From: Pseudomonadota bacterium | GTDB lineage: Bacteria > Pseudomonadota > Gammaproteobacteria > Steroidobacterales > Steroidobacteraceae | Length of the DNA: 17,844 nucleotides | Reading direction: 5' to 3' | Assembly (NCBI GenBank): GCA_021850555.1 | Contig: JAJZLX010000013.1 | Location: forward strand, 1 to 17,844 | Translations under genes and position numbers: made by a program | In this document: positions 1-6,246 of the stretch, in pieces | How the letters are laid out: each line of letters opens with the position of its first letter | Position numbering within the stretch: the first letter of the stretch is position 1 | Notes under the pieces: generated by a model | Seen by the model: the letters and a program-made list of their open reading frames with translations, nothing else | Told to the model about the DNA's origin: nothing | Database searches by the model: none

Positions 1-10
1 GGACTTCACC

Positions 11-96
<86 letters not shown>

Positions 97-113
97 GCGA
101 AAACGAGCCGCGT

Positions 114-142
114 ATTCTGATTTCGGGCCGTGCCGGTGTCAA
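114..142 (-). promoter_or_regulatory. sigma-70 promoter of tRNA-Tyr, overlapping the rluB stop codon
   Basis: On the minus strand a perfect TTGACA (137-142) is followed by a 17-bp spacer and CAGAAT (114-119, 4 of 6 matches to TATAAT). The predicted transcription start is near 107, which would leave a leader of about 11 nt before the mature 5' end at 96, a usual length for RNase P processing. The TGA stop of rluB (139-141) lies inside the -35 hexamer, so the two elements share bases. Confidence 0.7.
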
Positions 143-951
143 TGCGTTTTTGGCGCACTATTTGCACCACCCTGGGCGGGGTCTCGGCCGGGTCTCCCAC
201 CCGAAGCACTCATTGCGGCCAAGGCCGCGCTGAGGGTCTCATTCAGGTACCGCCAGTCGCCGGGTTTGAGATCCCGGGGCAGCTCGACGGGACCATAGCG
301 CAAGCGCAGCAGGCGGCTCACCTCATGGCCGACGGCCTCCCAGAGCCGGCGCACTTCTCGATTGCGGCCCTCGTGCAGGACCACACGGTAGACGGCATTG
401 CGGACGTCATCAGGCCCAGGCATAGCTTGCGGTGAAGAGAGCTCGATGCGGTCGAAGGCGGCCGGGCCATCATCCAGCTCCACCCCTCGCAGCAATTGCT
501 TTATTGTCTCCGGCCGCGGCCGCCCCCTGAGCCGGACGAGGTACTCGCGCTCGATCCGGCTGGACGGATGCATCAGCCGGTGCGCCAGCTCCCCATCGGT
601 GGTAAAGAGCAGCAGGCCAGCGGTATTGACGTCCAGGCGGCCGACCACGATCCAGCGCCCGTGCCGCGGAGCCGGCAAGCGGTCGAAGACCGTGGGACGG
701 CCCTGGGGATCGCGCCGGGTGGTCACCTCGCCGATGGGCTTGTAGTACAGGAGCGCCTGCCCAAGCCCTGCCTGCACAAGCTTAAGGTCGAGCCGGTGAC
801 CGTCGAGGCAAATCTCCTCCCCAGCGACGGCCCGGTCGCCGAGCTGCGCAAGGCGCCCACCCACCGTGAGACGCCCCTCGCGGATCCATTGCTCCACCTG
901 GCGCCGAGAGCCGATCCCGGCGGAGGCAAGGAGTTTTTGCAAGCGGGTCAT
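139..951 (-). CDS. rluB: 23S rRNA pseudouridine synthase RluB
   Basis: 270 residues. RluB isomerises a specific uridine of 23S rRNA helix 89 (U2605 in E. coli) to pseudouridine. An N-terminal S4 RNA-binding domain occupies residues 2-47 (LQKLLASAGIGSRR, as in the family). The RsuA/RluB catalytic domain follows, with the signature VGRLDVNTAGLLLFTTDGEL at about 103-122 and catalytic Asp107. The conserved stretches YYKPIGE (69-75), RPTVFDRLP (85-93) and EGRNREVRRLWEAVG (194-208) match E. coli RluB closely. The ATG at 951 was chosen because the S4 domain begins immediately after it; upstream in-frame sequence has no domain. No strong Shine-Dalgarno is visible. The last 25 or so residues are a Gly/Pro/Ala-rich tail. 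It diverges from cysK across 126 nt. Confidence 0.95.
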   Translation of the reverse strand: MTRLQKLLASAGIGSRRQVEQWIREGRLTVGGRLAQLGDRAVAGEEICLDGHRLDLKLVQAGLGQALLYYKPIGEVTTRRDPQGRPTVFDRLPAPRHGRWIVVGRLDVNTAGLLLFTTDGELAHRLMHPSSRIEREYLVRLRGRPRPETIKQLLRGVELDDGPAAFDRIELSSPQAMPGPDDVRNAVYRVVLHEGRNREVRRLWEAVGHEVSRLLRLRYGPVELPRDLKPGDWRYLNETLSAALAAMSASGGRPGRDPAQGGANSAPKTH

Positions 952-987
952 GCGCGCGGACGGGTCCGGGAGAAGGGACGGTCCATG

Positions 988-1002
988 ATAACCTGCGGAT
1001 AT
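988..1002. promoter_or_regulatory. imperfect palindrome in the rluB-cysK divergent region
   Basis: ATAACCTGCGGATAT is an inverted repeat centred on 995, with 5 of 7 arm positions complementary. It lies 75-89 nt before the cysK start codon. The same stretch read on the minus strand contains TATCAT (985-990), a 5/6 match to a -10 box for rluB, but no convincing -35 box is present for either gene. The AT-flanked CC...GG layout recalls sites of Rrf2-type regulators, some of which control cysteine genes. That assignment is a guess from symmetry and position. Confidence 0.3.
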
Positions 1003-1077
1003 GAGGAGATAGCCCACCATTGTTTGTGGCGCCGACCCGTGCAAGGGTAGAACGAATCCCTGGCAGGAGGATTTCCC

Positions 1078-2019
1078 GTGATCTACGACAGCATCCTCGA
1101 CACGATCGGCGGCACACCCATCGTGCGCATCGGGCGGCTTGCTCCAAGCCACGTCACGATGTACGTCAAGTGCGAATTCTTCAATCCGTTGGGCTCGGTC
1201 AAGGACCGCCTCGCGATCGCGGTCATCGAGGATGCCGAGCAGAAAGGCACGCTCAAGCCTGGACAGACGGTGGTCGAGGCCACCTCGGGCAATACCGGAA
1301 TCGCACTCGCGATGGTCTGTGCGGCCAAGGGGTACCCGTTCGTTGCGGTCATGGCCGAAAGCTTCTCGATCGAGCGGCGCAAGATCATGCGCCTGCTCGG
1401 CGCGCGCGTGATGCTGACACCGGCGGCGGAACGGGGCACAGGCATGGTCCGCAAAGCCGAGGAGCTCTCCCGCAAACACGGCTGGTTCCTCCCTCGGCAG
1501 TTCGAGAACCCGGCCAATCCGGCCTACCACCGCAGCACCACCGGCCCTGAGATCCTCAAAGACTTCGCCGGAGCCCGGCTCGATTACTTTGTCAGCGGCT
1601 GGGGCACGGGCGGCACCCTGACCGGTGCGGGACAGATGATCCGCCTCGCCCGGCCGCAAGTGCAGATCATCGCCAGCGAGCCCGCCGCCGCGGCCCTGCT
1701 CTCGGGTCAGGCCTTCTCGTCCCACAAGATTCAGGGGTGGACCCCGGACTTCGTTCCCGAGGTACTCGACCGCAAAGTCCCGCATCGCATCGTAACCGTG
1801 AAGGACGAGGAGGCGATCGAGACAGCCCGTGCGCTGGCGCGCAGCGAGGGCATTTTCTGCGGAATTTCCTCGGGCGGAACGTTCGCGGCGGCCCTCAAGG
1901 TCGCCGCCGAGGCCGAGGCGGGCTCCGTCATTCTGGCCATGCTGCCGGACACGGGCGAGCGCTACTTGTCGACGCCGCTGTTCGAAGGTATTGCCGAAGG
2001 CGGCGACCCGGAGCCCTGA
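1078..2019 (+). CDS. cysK: Cysteine synthase, PLP-dependent (CysK type)
   Basis: 313 residues. The enzyme makes L-cysteine from sulfide and an activated serine, in the cytoplasm. It starts with GTG, fixed by an AGGAGG Shine-Dalgarno at 1065-1070 with a 7-nt spacer. The PLP lysine is Lys42 in NPLGSVKDR. The substrate loop TSGNTG is at 69-74, the phosphate-binding loop GTGGT at 176-180, GISSGG at 262-267, and the C-terminal LPDTGERYLST at 289-299. HKIQG, followed by FVPEVLD, and the C-terminal motif favour CysK over CysM. The stop is 11 nt before the MetX-family gene, so the two form an operon. This pairing suggests that its natural substrate may be O-succinyl-L-serine rather than O-acetyl-L-serine; that is inference. 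No Cys regulatory domain is fused. Confidence 0.93.
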   Translation: MIYDSILDTIGGTPIVRIGRLAPSHVTMYVKCEFFNPLGSVKDRLAIAVIEDAEQKGTLKPGQTVVEATSGNTGIALAMVCAAKGYPFVAVMAESFSIERRKIMRLLGARVMLTPAAERGTGMVRKAEELSRKHGWFLPRQFENPANPAYHRSTTGPEILKDFAGARLDYFVSGWGTGGTLTGAGQMIRLARPQVQIIASEPAAAALLSGQAFSSHKIQGWTPDFVPEVLDRKVPHRIVTVKDEEAIETARALARSEGIFCGISSGGTFAAALKVAAEAEAGSVILAMLPDTGERYLSTPLFEGIAEGGDPEP

Positions 2020-2030
2020 GACCCGCCGCA

Positions 2031-3158
2031 ATGATGGCCACACCCGTCCCACAGACAGAGCACGAGGAGCCGGATGCCCGACGCTACGTGAAGCTTTCGG
2101 ATCCTTTCCCCATGTGGCAGGGCGGAACGCTGCACGGCGGGCAGATTGCATACGAGACCTGGGGCAGGCTCAACCGGACCCGGGACAACGCATTGCTGCT
2201 CTTTACCGGTCTCTCGCCGTCGGCCCATGCGGCGTCCTCGCCCGAGGACCCGAGGAGCGGCTGGTGGCAGCGCATGATCGGACCGGGACTCGCCGTGGAT
2301 ACGGACCGGTACTTCGTCATTTGCGTCAACTCGCTCGGCAGTTGCTTCGGCTCGACGGGCCCCGCTTCGATCAACCCGGCGACCGGGGAGCTCTACCGGC
2401 TCGAGTTCCCGGATCTATCGGTCGAGGACATCGCCCGCGCAGGCCACGAAGTCGTGCGCTCGTTCGGCATCCTGCGCCTGGATACCGTGATGGGTCCCTC
2501 GCTGGGCGGCATGGTGGTGCTGGCATATGCCGCCCTGTTCCCCGGCGCAGCTCGCCGTCTGGTCAGCGTCTCCGGAACGGCGGCCGCTTCGCCGTTTGCT
2601 ATCGCACTGCGATCCGTGCAGCGCGATGCGATCACCTCCGATCCCGACTGGCGCAACGGCCAGTACAGCGCCGATCGGCCGCCGATCGCCGGCATGCGCC
2701 TGGCCCGCAAGCTCGGTACGCTCACCTATCGCTCGGCCGCCGAATGGCAACAGCGCTTCGATCGCCAGCCCATCCGCGCGGACCTGAAGGACCGCACGCC
2801 GTTCACCTCGGAATTCGCCGTTCAGGGCTACATGGAGGCACAGGCCAACCGCTTCGTCAGCGGCTTCGACGCCAATTGCTACCTGTACCTGTCCCGCGCG
2901 ATCGACCGTTTCGATCTCGCCGCTCACGGTGAGCCCGAGACGGTGTTGCGCAAGGCGAGCCTGGAGCGCGCCCTGGTGATCGGGGTCGAATCGGACCTGC
3001 TGTTCCCGATCAGCGAGCAGCGCTCGCTCGCTCAGGCGCTCGAGGCCGCGGGGACCGCGACTCGTTTCGCCCCGCTGCCCTGCATCGAGGGCCATGACGC
3101 GTTCCTCATCGACATCGAGCGCTTCGGGCGCGAGATAGGCACGTTCCTCGCGGGCTAG
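2031..3158 (+). CDS. metX: MetX-family acyltransferase, probable serine O-succinyltransferase
   Basis: 375 residues, alpha/beta-hydrolase fold. The family acylates homoserine or serine from an acyl-CoA. Family landmarks are DPFPMWQGGTLHG (24-36), AYETWG (40-45), LSPSAHA (61-67), NSLGSCFGSTGPAS (100-113) and YRLEFPDLSVED (122-133). The nucleophile elbow GPSLGG carries Ser157; Asp322 (GVESDLLFPI) and His355 (EGHDAFLID) complete the triad. Segments such as GWW, DTDRYFVICVNSLGSC and CYLYLSRAIDRFDLA recall the Xanthomonas proteins characterised as serine O-succinyltransferases. The cysK gene just upstream and the absence of a metW partner support serine over homoserine. Start ATG 2031 is used, with 2034 equally possible; no good Shine-Dalgarno is seen, so coupling to cysK is likely. 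A homoserine O-acyltransferase remains the alternative. Confidence 0.8.
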   Translation: MMATPVPQTEHEEPDARRYVKLSDPFPMWQGGTLHGGQIAYETWGRLNRTRDNALLLFTGLSPSAHAASSPEDPRSGWWQRMIGPGLAVDTDRYFVICVNSLGSCFGSTGPASINPATGELYRLEFPDLSVEDIARAGHEVVRSFGILRLDTVMGPSLGGMVVLAYAALFPGAARRLVSVSGTAAASPFAIALRSVQRDAITSDPDWRNGQYSADRPPIAGMRLARKLGTLTYRSAAEWQQRFDRQPIRADLKDRTPFTSEFAVQGYMEAQANRFVSGFDANCYLYLSRAIDRFDLAAHGEPETVLRKASLERALVIGVESDLLFPISEQRSLAQALEAAGTATRFAPLPCIEGHDAFLIDIERFGREIGTFLAG

Positions 3159-3342
3159 GACGCCCCGCAGCCACGTCACCGGTTATTCCGCGCAAAGCGC
3201 TGCTGCGCGAGGGCTCGGCGAGCGGCGCGGGCCTCTCGAGACCCGCCAGGAAAACGTAAGGTGCCCTCAGGGGCTGCTTCACGAAGGGGGAAGTGGCGCC
3301 TGGCGGCAGCGCCCGCCTCCAGGGATGGGCTGTGCAACGTGT

Positions 3343-3395
3343 TCCCGAGCCCGCGGTAGAGGTATAGGGTCTTGCGGAAATCGCCGGAAGCGATT
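3343..3395. repeat. 53-bp direct repeat, copy 1
   Basis: This matches 3493-3545 at 52 of 53 positions, the only difference being A at 3388 versus G at 3538. Start-to-start distance is exactly 150 bp. The copy carries the left arm of the hairpin seen in copy 2, but its right arm is truncated: after GCGATT (3390-3395) the sequence diverges. Only a 6-bp stem (AATCGC/GCGATT) remains. Confidence 0.9.
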
Positions 3396-3492
3396 CGAAC
3401 GCCCGAAGACCCGTCCCCCGAAGCGACGTACCGCAGGAGGAGCCCGGCAACTCACCCCGACACTCCGCACGGCACAGCGGGCGAAGGGCCGA

Positions 3493-3545
3493 TCCCGAGC
3501 CCGCGGTAGAGGTATAGGGTCTTGCGGAAATCGCCGGGAGCGATT
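3493..3545. repeat. 53-bp direct repeat, copy 2
   Basis: This is the second copy, with one mismatch to 3343-3395. Here the repeat runs into a complete 11-bp inverted repeat (3524-3550), so this copy probably preserves the end of the repeat unit better than copy 1. Confidence 0.9.
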
Positions 3546-3550
3546 TCCGC
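3524..3550. terminator. perfect 11-bp hairpin at the end of repeat copy 2
   Basis: GCGGAAATCGC (3524-3534) and GCGATTTCCGC (3540-3550) are perfectly complementary around the 5-nt loop CGGGA. No T-tract follows on either strand, so an intrinsic terminator is not proven. A REP-like palindrome or the 3' hairpin of a small RNA are alternatives. Confidence 0.5.
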
Positions 3551-3575
3551 CAATCAAGATAAGTTCAATCGCACC

Positions 3576-3602
3576 TTGGTCCAGCCGGAACGGAGGCATA
3601 AT
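3576..3602 (+). promoter_or_regulatory. weak promoter-like pair before the PilZ gene
   Basis: TTGGTC (3576-3581) and CATAAT (3597-3602, 5 of 6 to TATAAT) are separated by 15 bp, shorter than the preferred 17. Transcription would start near 3609, about 40 nt before the TTG start of the PilZ gene. Confidence 0.25.
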
Positions 3603-3648
3603 CTGCGCAAGAGGCAACCCTAGACCGGTCACCGCCCAGAGAACCCAC

Positions 3649-3933
3649 TTGGAACGTCGGCTGCATACCCGTCATCGTGCCCGAACCACCGTCTATGTCA
3701 GCATCCCCGGCGGTTGCCGCAAGCTCTGTCGGGCGATCAACCTCAGCGCGACCGGCGTTTTCATCGAGACCGACAATCTGGGCCTGCGCAAGGGCCAGCA
3801 GGTCGTACTGTCATTTGCGATCAACCTGGGCTCCATCACCAAGCTGCATCGGCGTACTGCCGTGGTGGCGCACGTCTCGCGCGGCGGCACGGGCCTGATG
3901 ATGGAAACCTACAACACTGCGCGGGCGTTGTAA
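3649..3933 (+). CDS. Short PilZ-domain protein (probable c-di-GMP receptor)
   Basis: 94 residues from a TTG start. PilZ domains bind cyclic di-GMP and adjust motility, exopolysaccharide or pilus functions. The domain spans almost the whole protein: an Arg-rich switch region RRLHTRHRAR near the N-terminus (matching the RxxxR motif) precedes the beta barrel, and NLSATG supplies the second motif (D/N)xSxxG. Beta strands such as TTVYVSI, GVFIETD and QQVVLSFAI fit the fold. The frame stays open upstream to an ATG at 3325, but that extension is Arg-rich and passes through the DNA repeats, so it was rejected. TTG 3649 is the only start codon close to the domain, and no clear Shine-Dalgarno supports it. 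The gene is isolated between cysK-metX and the alkylation-repair pair. Confidence 0.75.
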   Translation: MERRLHTRHRARTTVYVSIPGGCRKLCRAINLSATGVFIETDNLGLRKGQQVVLSFAINLGSITKLHRRTAVVAHVSRGGTGLMMETYNTARAL

Positions 3934-3942
3934 GCGCTTTCA
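3929..3942. promoter_or_regulatory. LacI-family-operator-like (or Ada-box-like) palindrome
   Basis: TGTAAGCGCTTTCA overlaps the PilZ stop codon (TAA, 3931-3933) and lies about 80 nt before alkA. It is a 14-bp near-palindrome around AAGCGCTT and fits the general LacI/GalR operator form (TGwnAnCGnTnwCA). Read on the minus strand it also contains AAAGCGCT, one base from the E. coli Ada box AAAGCGCA. No LacI-family gene is in the window, whereas an Ada-type regulator domain is encoded immediately downstream. Confidence 0.35.
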
Positions 3943-4020
3943 CTCCGCCTGCGGCCGCCGGTCCCGGCCGCCGTCCCATCCCCGTCCGAAAATGGCTAGT
4001 TGCGGCAACGCGCCCGGCGT

Positions 4021-5565
4021 ATGGTCATGCCCATGAGAAGCGAGTTGCCATTTGATCTGCCGGTGCTCGAGCGGGCGCGCCTCAGCCGGGATCCGCGCTT
4101 CGACGGCAAGTTCTTCATCGCGGTCACCTCGACCGGCATCTACTGCCGGCCCGTCTGCCCGGCAGCCCCGAGCGCCAAGAGCCGCCACACCCGCTATTTC
4201 ACCAGCGCCGCCGCGGCGCACGAGGCGGGCTTTCGCCCCTGCCTGCGCTGCCGGCCGGAAGCCGCGCCCGGGACCCCGGCATGGACTGGCACCTCGGCGG
4301 TGGTGCGGCGCGCGTTGCGGCTGATCCAGGACGGGGCGCTCGATGAGCAGACGGTGGGCGAATTCGCCGCGCGTCTGGGGCTTGGGCCACGGCACCTCGA
4401 CCGGCTGTTTACCCAACACGTGGGCGCCTCTCCGCTGGCCATCGCGCAGACACGGCGGCTGCACTTCGCCAAGCGGCTGATCGACGAGAGCGATCTGCCA
4501 ATGACCGAAGTCGCGCTGGCGGCCGGATTCGGCAGCCTGCGCCGATTCAACGACGCGTTCCGCAAGGCCTACGCAGTGTCGCCGCGGGGGCTTCGCAAAC
4601 AGCGTGGCGAGCAGCCGCCACGCGGCGCGGCCGGCGAGGTGCGCCTCACCCTCGCCTACCGACCGCCTTACGATTGGGGTCATCTGCGGGATTTTCTGGG
4701 TCAGCGCGCGATTCCCGGCGTGGAGAAAGTCGATGCGCTCAGCTATACGCGCCTCATCCGCACGGCCGAAGGGCATGCCGAAATCTGCATTCGACCGCTC
4801 CCCGAGCGCGATGCGCTCGAGCTGCGCGTAGATGGCGCACCGGCGGGCGCGCTGTTCCAGATCGCCTCGGCCGCCCGCCGCGTCTTCGATCTGTCGGGTG
4901 ACCCGGAACGGGTCGCGCAGAGCCTGGGCGCCGACCGGCTGCTGCGCCCGCTGGTCCGAAGGCGTCCGGGGCTGCGCATCCCCGGAGCATGGGACCCGTT
5001 CGAGTGCGCGGTACGCGCCGTGCTGGGCCAACAGGTCACGGTTGCGGCGGCACGCACCCTGGCGGCCCGGCTGGTGCAGCGGGCCGGGCGGCCCGCGGCC
5101 GGCACGGAAGGCCTGACCCACCTGTTCCCCACTGCACAGGCGCTTGCGGCGGCAAATCTCGACGGCTTGGGCCTCACCGGCGCCCGCATCACCGCAGTCA
5201 AGGCGCTGGCGACAGCGGTCGCCGAGGGCCGGATCGCGTTCGACCGCCCCGCGGGGGAGGTGATGGAGAGCCTCAGGGCCTTGCCGGGTTTCGGAGAGTG
5301 GACGGCGCAGTACATCGCGCTGCGCTCCCTCGGGGAGCCGGATGCGCTGCCGGGCGCCGACCTGGTGCTGCGGCGCATGGCCAGCTGCGGGAAAGGCCCG
5401 TTGTCGACGAAGGAGATGGAACGGCGGGCCGAGCGCTGGCGCCCGTGGCGCAGCTACGCGGTGATGCATTTGTGGTGCGCGGCGGGCGAGCCGCGGGCTC
5501 GAGATGCGCCGCGGAACGTGCACAGCGCATCTCGCGGGAAAGGCGCAAAGCGGGTTGGGAGATAG
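4021..5565 (+). CDS. alkA: Ada-AlkA fusion: methyl-sensing regulator / 3-methyladenine DNA glycosylase II
   Basis: 514 residues, three modules. Residues 15-85 are an Ada zinc domain with Cys42 and Cys46 (YCRPVCPA) plus Cys74 and Cys77 (CLRC). In E. coli Ada the first cysteine accepts methyl from methylphosphotriesters and converts the protein to an activator. Residues 93-192 are an AraC-type double HTH ending in a VALAAGFGSLRRFNDAFRK-like motif. Residues 205-485 are AlkA: an N-terminal subdomain, then a HhH-GPD glycosylase with hairpin LPGFGEWTAQY (421-431) and catalytic Asp447 (LPGADLVLRR). It would excise alkylated purines and regulate the response. ogt begins 5 nt later. In-frame starts are TTG 4000 and ATG 4021, 4027 and 4033, none with a good Shine-Dalgarno; 4021 is provisional. 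The last 25 residues are a basic tail. Confidence 0.92.
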   Translation: MVMPMRSELPFDLPVLERARLSRDPRFDGKFFIAVTSTGIYCRPVCPAAPSAKSRHTRYFTSAAAAHEAGFRPCLRCRPEAAPGTPAWTGTSAVVRRALRLIQDGALDEQTVGEFAARLGLGPRHLDRLFTQHVGASPLAIAQTRRLHFAKRLIDESDLPMTEVALAAGFGSLRRFNDAFRKAYAVSPRGLRKQRGEQPPRGAAGEVRLTLAYRPPYDWGHLRDFLGQRAIPGVEKVDALSYTRLIRTAEGHAEICIRPLPERDALELRVDGAPAGALFQIASAARRVFDLSGDPERVAQSLGADRLLRPLVRRRPGLRIPGAWDPFECAVRAVLGQQVTVAAARTLAARLVQRAGRPAAGTEGLTHLFPTAQALAAANLDGLGLTGARITAVKALATAVAEGRIAFDRPAGEVMESLRALPGFGEWTAQYIALRSLGEPDALPGADLVLRRMASCGKGPLSTKEMERRAERWRPWRSYAVMHLWCAAGEPRARDAPRNVHSASRGKGAKRVGR

Positions 5566-5570
5566 AAATC

Positions 5571-6104
5571 ATGACACCATCGACGCAGAAATGCTGGTGT
5601 GAGATCGACGCGCCCGTCGGCAAGCTGTTGCTTGCCGGGGACGGCATTCATTTGACGCACGTTTGTTTCCAGTCGGGGCCGCATCCGATGCGCCCGCCGC
5701 AGGATTGGGCAGCCTCGAGAGAGCCGTTCGAGACGGCGATCGCGCAGCTGCACGAGTATTTCGAAGGCCGGCGCCGCAAATTCGAATTGGCGCTCGCACC
5801 CGCCGGAACCGACTTCCAGCGGCGGGTCTGGCGCGCCCTTGCCACCATTGCCTACGGTGAGACGATCAGTTACGGCGGATTGGCGCATCGCATCGGCAAT
5901 CCACGCGCCTCGCGCGCGGTGGGACTCGCCAACGGCGCCAATCCCTTGCCGATCGTCGTGCCCTGCCACCGCGTGATCGGGGCGAACGGGTCGCTCACCG
6001 GCTTCGGCGGCGGCCTGCCGATCAAGCGGGCACTGCTGGCGCTTGAGGGCGCACTGCCTGGCGCAAGAGAGGACCAGTCCGGGCAGAAAACCCTCTGGGC
6101 ATAG
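5571..6104 (+). CDS. ogt: Methylated-DNA--protein-cysteine methyltransferase (O6-alkylguanine repair)
   Basis: 177 residues. It transfers the alkyl group from O6-methylguanine (and O4-methylthymine) irreversibly to its own cysteine. The active site PCHRV places the acceptor at Cys132, with the expected IVVPCHRVIGANGSLTGFGGG context (128-148). Before it come the helix-turn-helix DNA-binding motif around ATIAYGETISYGGLAHRIGNP (91-111) with the arginine finger region RASRAVG (112-118). GGGLPIKRALLALEG closes the fold. ATG 5571 is preceded by GGGAGA at 5557-5562 with an 8-nt spacer. It follows the Ada-AlkA stop by 5 nt, so co-transcription and joint induction are likely. The C-terminal 18 residues go beyond the usual fold end. 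Confidence 0.95.
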   Translation: MTPSTQKCWCEIDAPVGKLLLAGDGIHLTHVCFQSGPHPMRPPQDWAASREPFETAIAQLHEYFEGRRRKFELALAPAGTDFQRRVWRALATIAYGETISYGGLAHRIGNPRASRAVGLANGANPLPIVVPCHRVIGANGSLTGFGGGLPIKRALLALEGALPGAREDQSGQKTLWA

Positions 6105-6211
6105 TGCGTGTCCCGCGCCGGCCTTCACTGGGTCGTCGCGGTCATTCCCCCGGAACCTTTCACTATGCAGCTCACGCGGGCACAGCTATCTGACTCGAAA
6201 TGCCCATTTAC

Positions 6212-6242
6212 TTGCTTTAGTCAACTATGTGGCTCATACTAT
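6212..6242 (+). promoter_or_regulatory. promoter giving a leaderless transcript of the MarR-GNAT gene, with internal operator-like palindrome
   Basis: TTGCTT (6212-6217) and CATACT (6235-6240, 4 of 6) are separated by 17 bp. The predicted start is at about 6247, the A of the ATG, and no Shine-Dalgarno precedes that ATG, so the mRNA may be leaderless. Inside the spacer lies the palindrome TAGT-CA-ACTA (6218-6227), of the TAGTTGNNNAACTA type often bound by MarR proteins. A dimer sitting there would block RNA polymerase, so autorepression is the natural reading. Confidence 0.5.
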
Positions 6243-6246
6243 TTCT

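Larger units (their letters stand above)
3159..3648. other. 490-nt gene-free stretch containing a 53-bp repeat pair
   Basis: No reading frame here has recognisable protein features. Frames crossing it on both strands encode Arg/Pro-rich low-complexity sequence, including a peptide that is duplicated only because the DNA is duplicated. The stretch holds the two 53-bp repeats, the 3524-3550 hairpin and a weak promoter-like pair before the PilZ gene. Just after the metX stop, CGCGCA and TGCGCG (around 3189-3209) could form a short stem, but there is no T-tract. Confidence 0.7.

Noticed and set aside
1737..2030. In-frame extension of the metX gene into cysK.
   Set aside because: It overlaps the well-conserved C-terminus of cysK in another frame and shows no MetX homology; the family N-terminus fits the start at 2031.
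952..2151. In-frame extension of rluB upstream of the ATG at 951, making a 670-residue product.
   Set aside because: It runs antisense through the promoter region and the whole cysK gene; the S4 domain starts immediately at 951.
3343..3545. The two 53-bp repeats as a CRISPR fragment.
   Set aside because: Only two copies, a 97-nt interval far longer than a spacer, and no cas genes.
3325..3648. Long N-terminal extension of the PilZ gene from an ATG at 3325.
   Set aside because: It is Arg-rich, contains a duplicated peptide that merely translates the DNA repeat, and adds 108 residues without fold to a domain that is normally near the N-terminus.
3940..5523. A 527-codon minus-strand frame opposite alkA.
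   Set aside because: Arg/Gln/Pro-rich shadow of a gene with clear Ada, AraC and HhH-GPD motifs.
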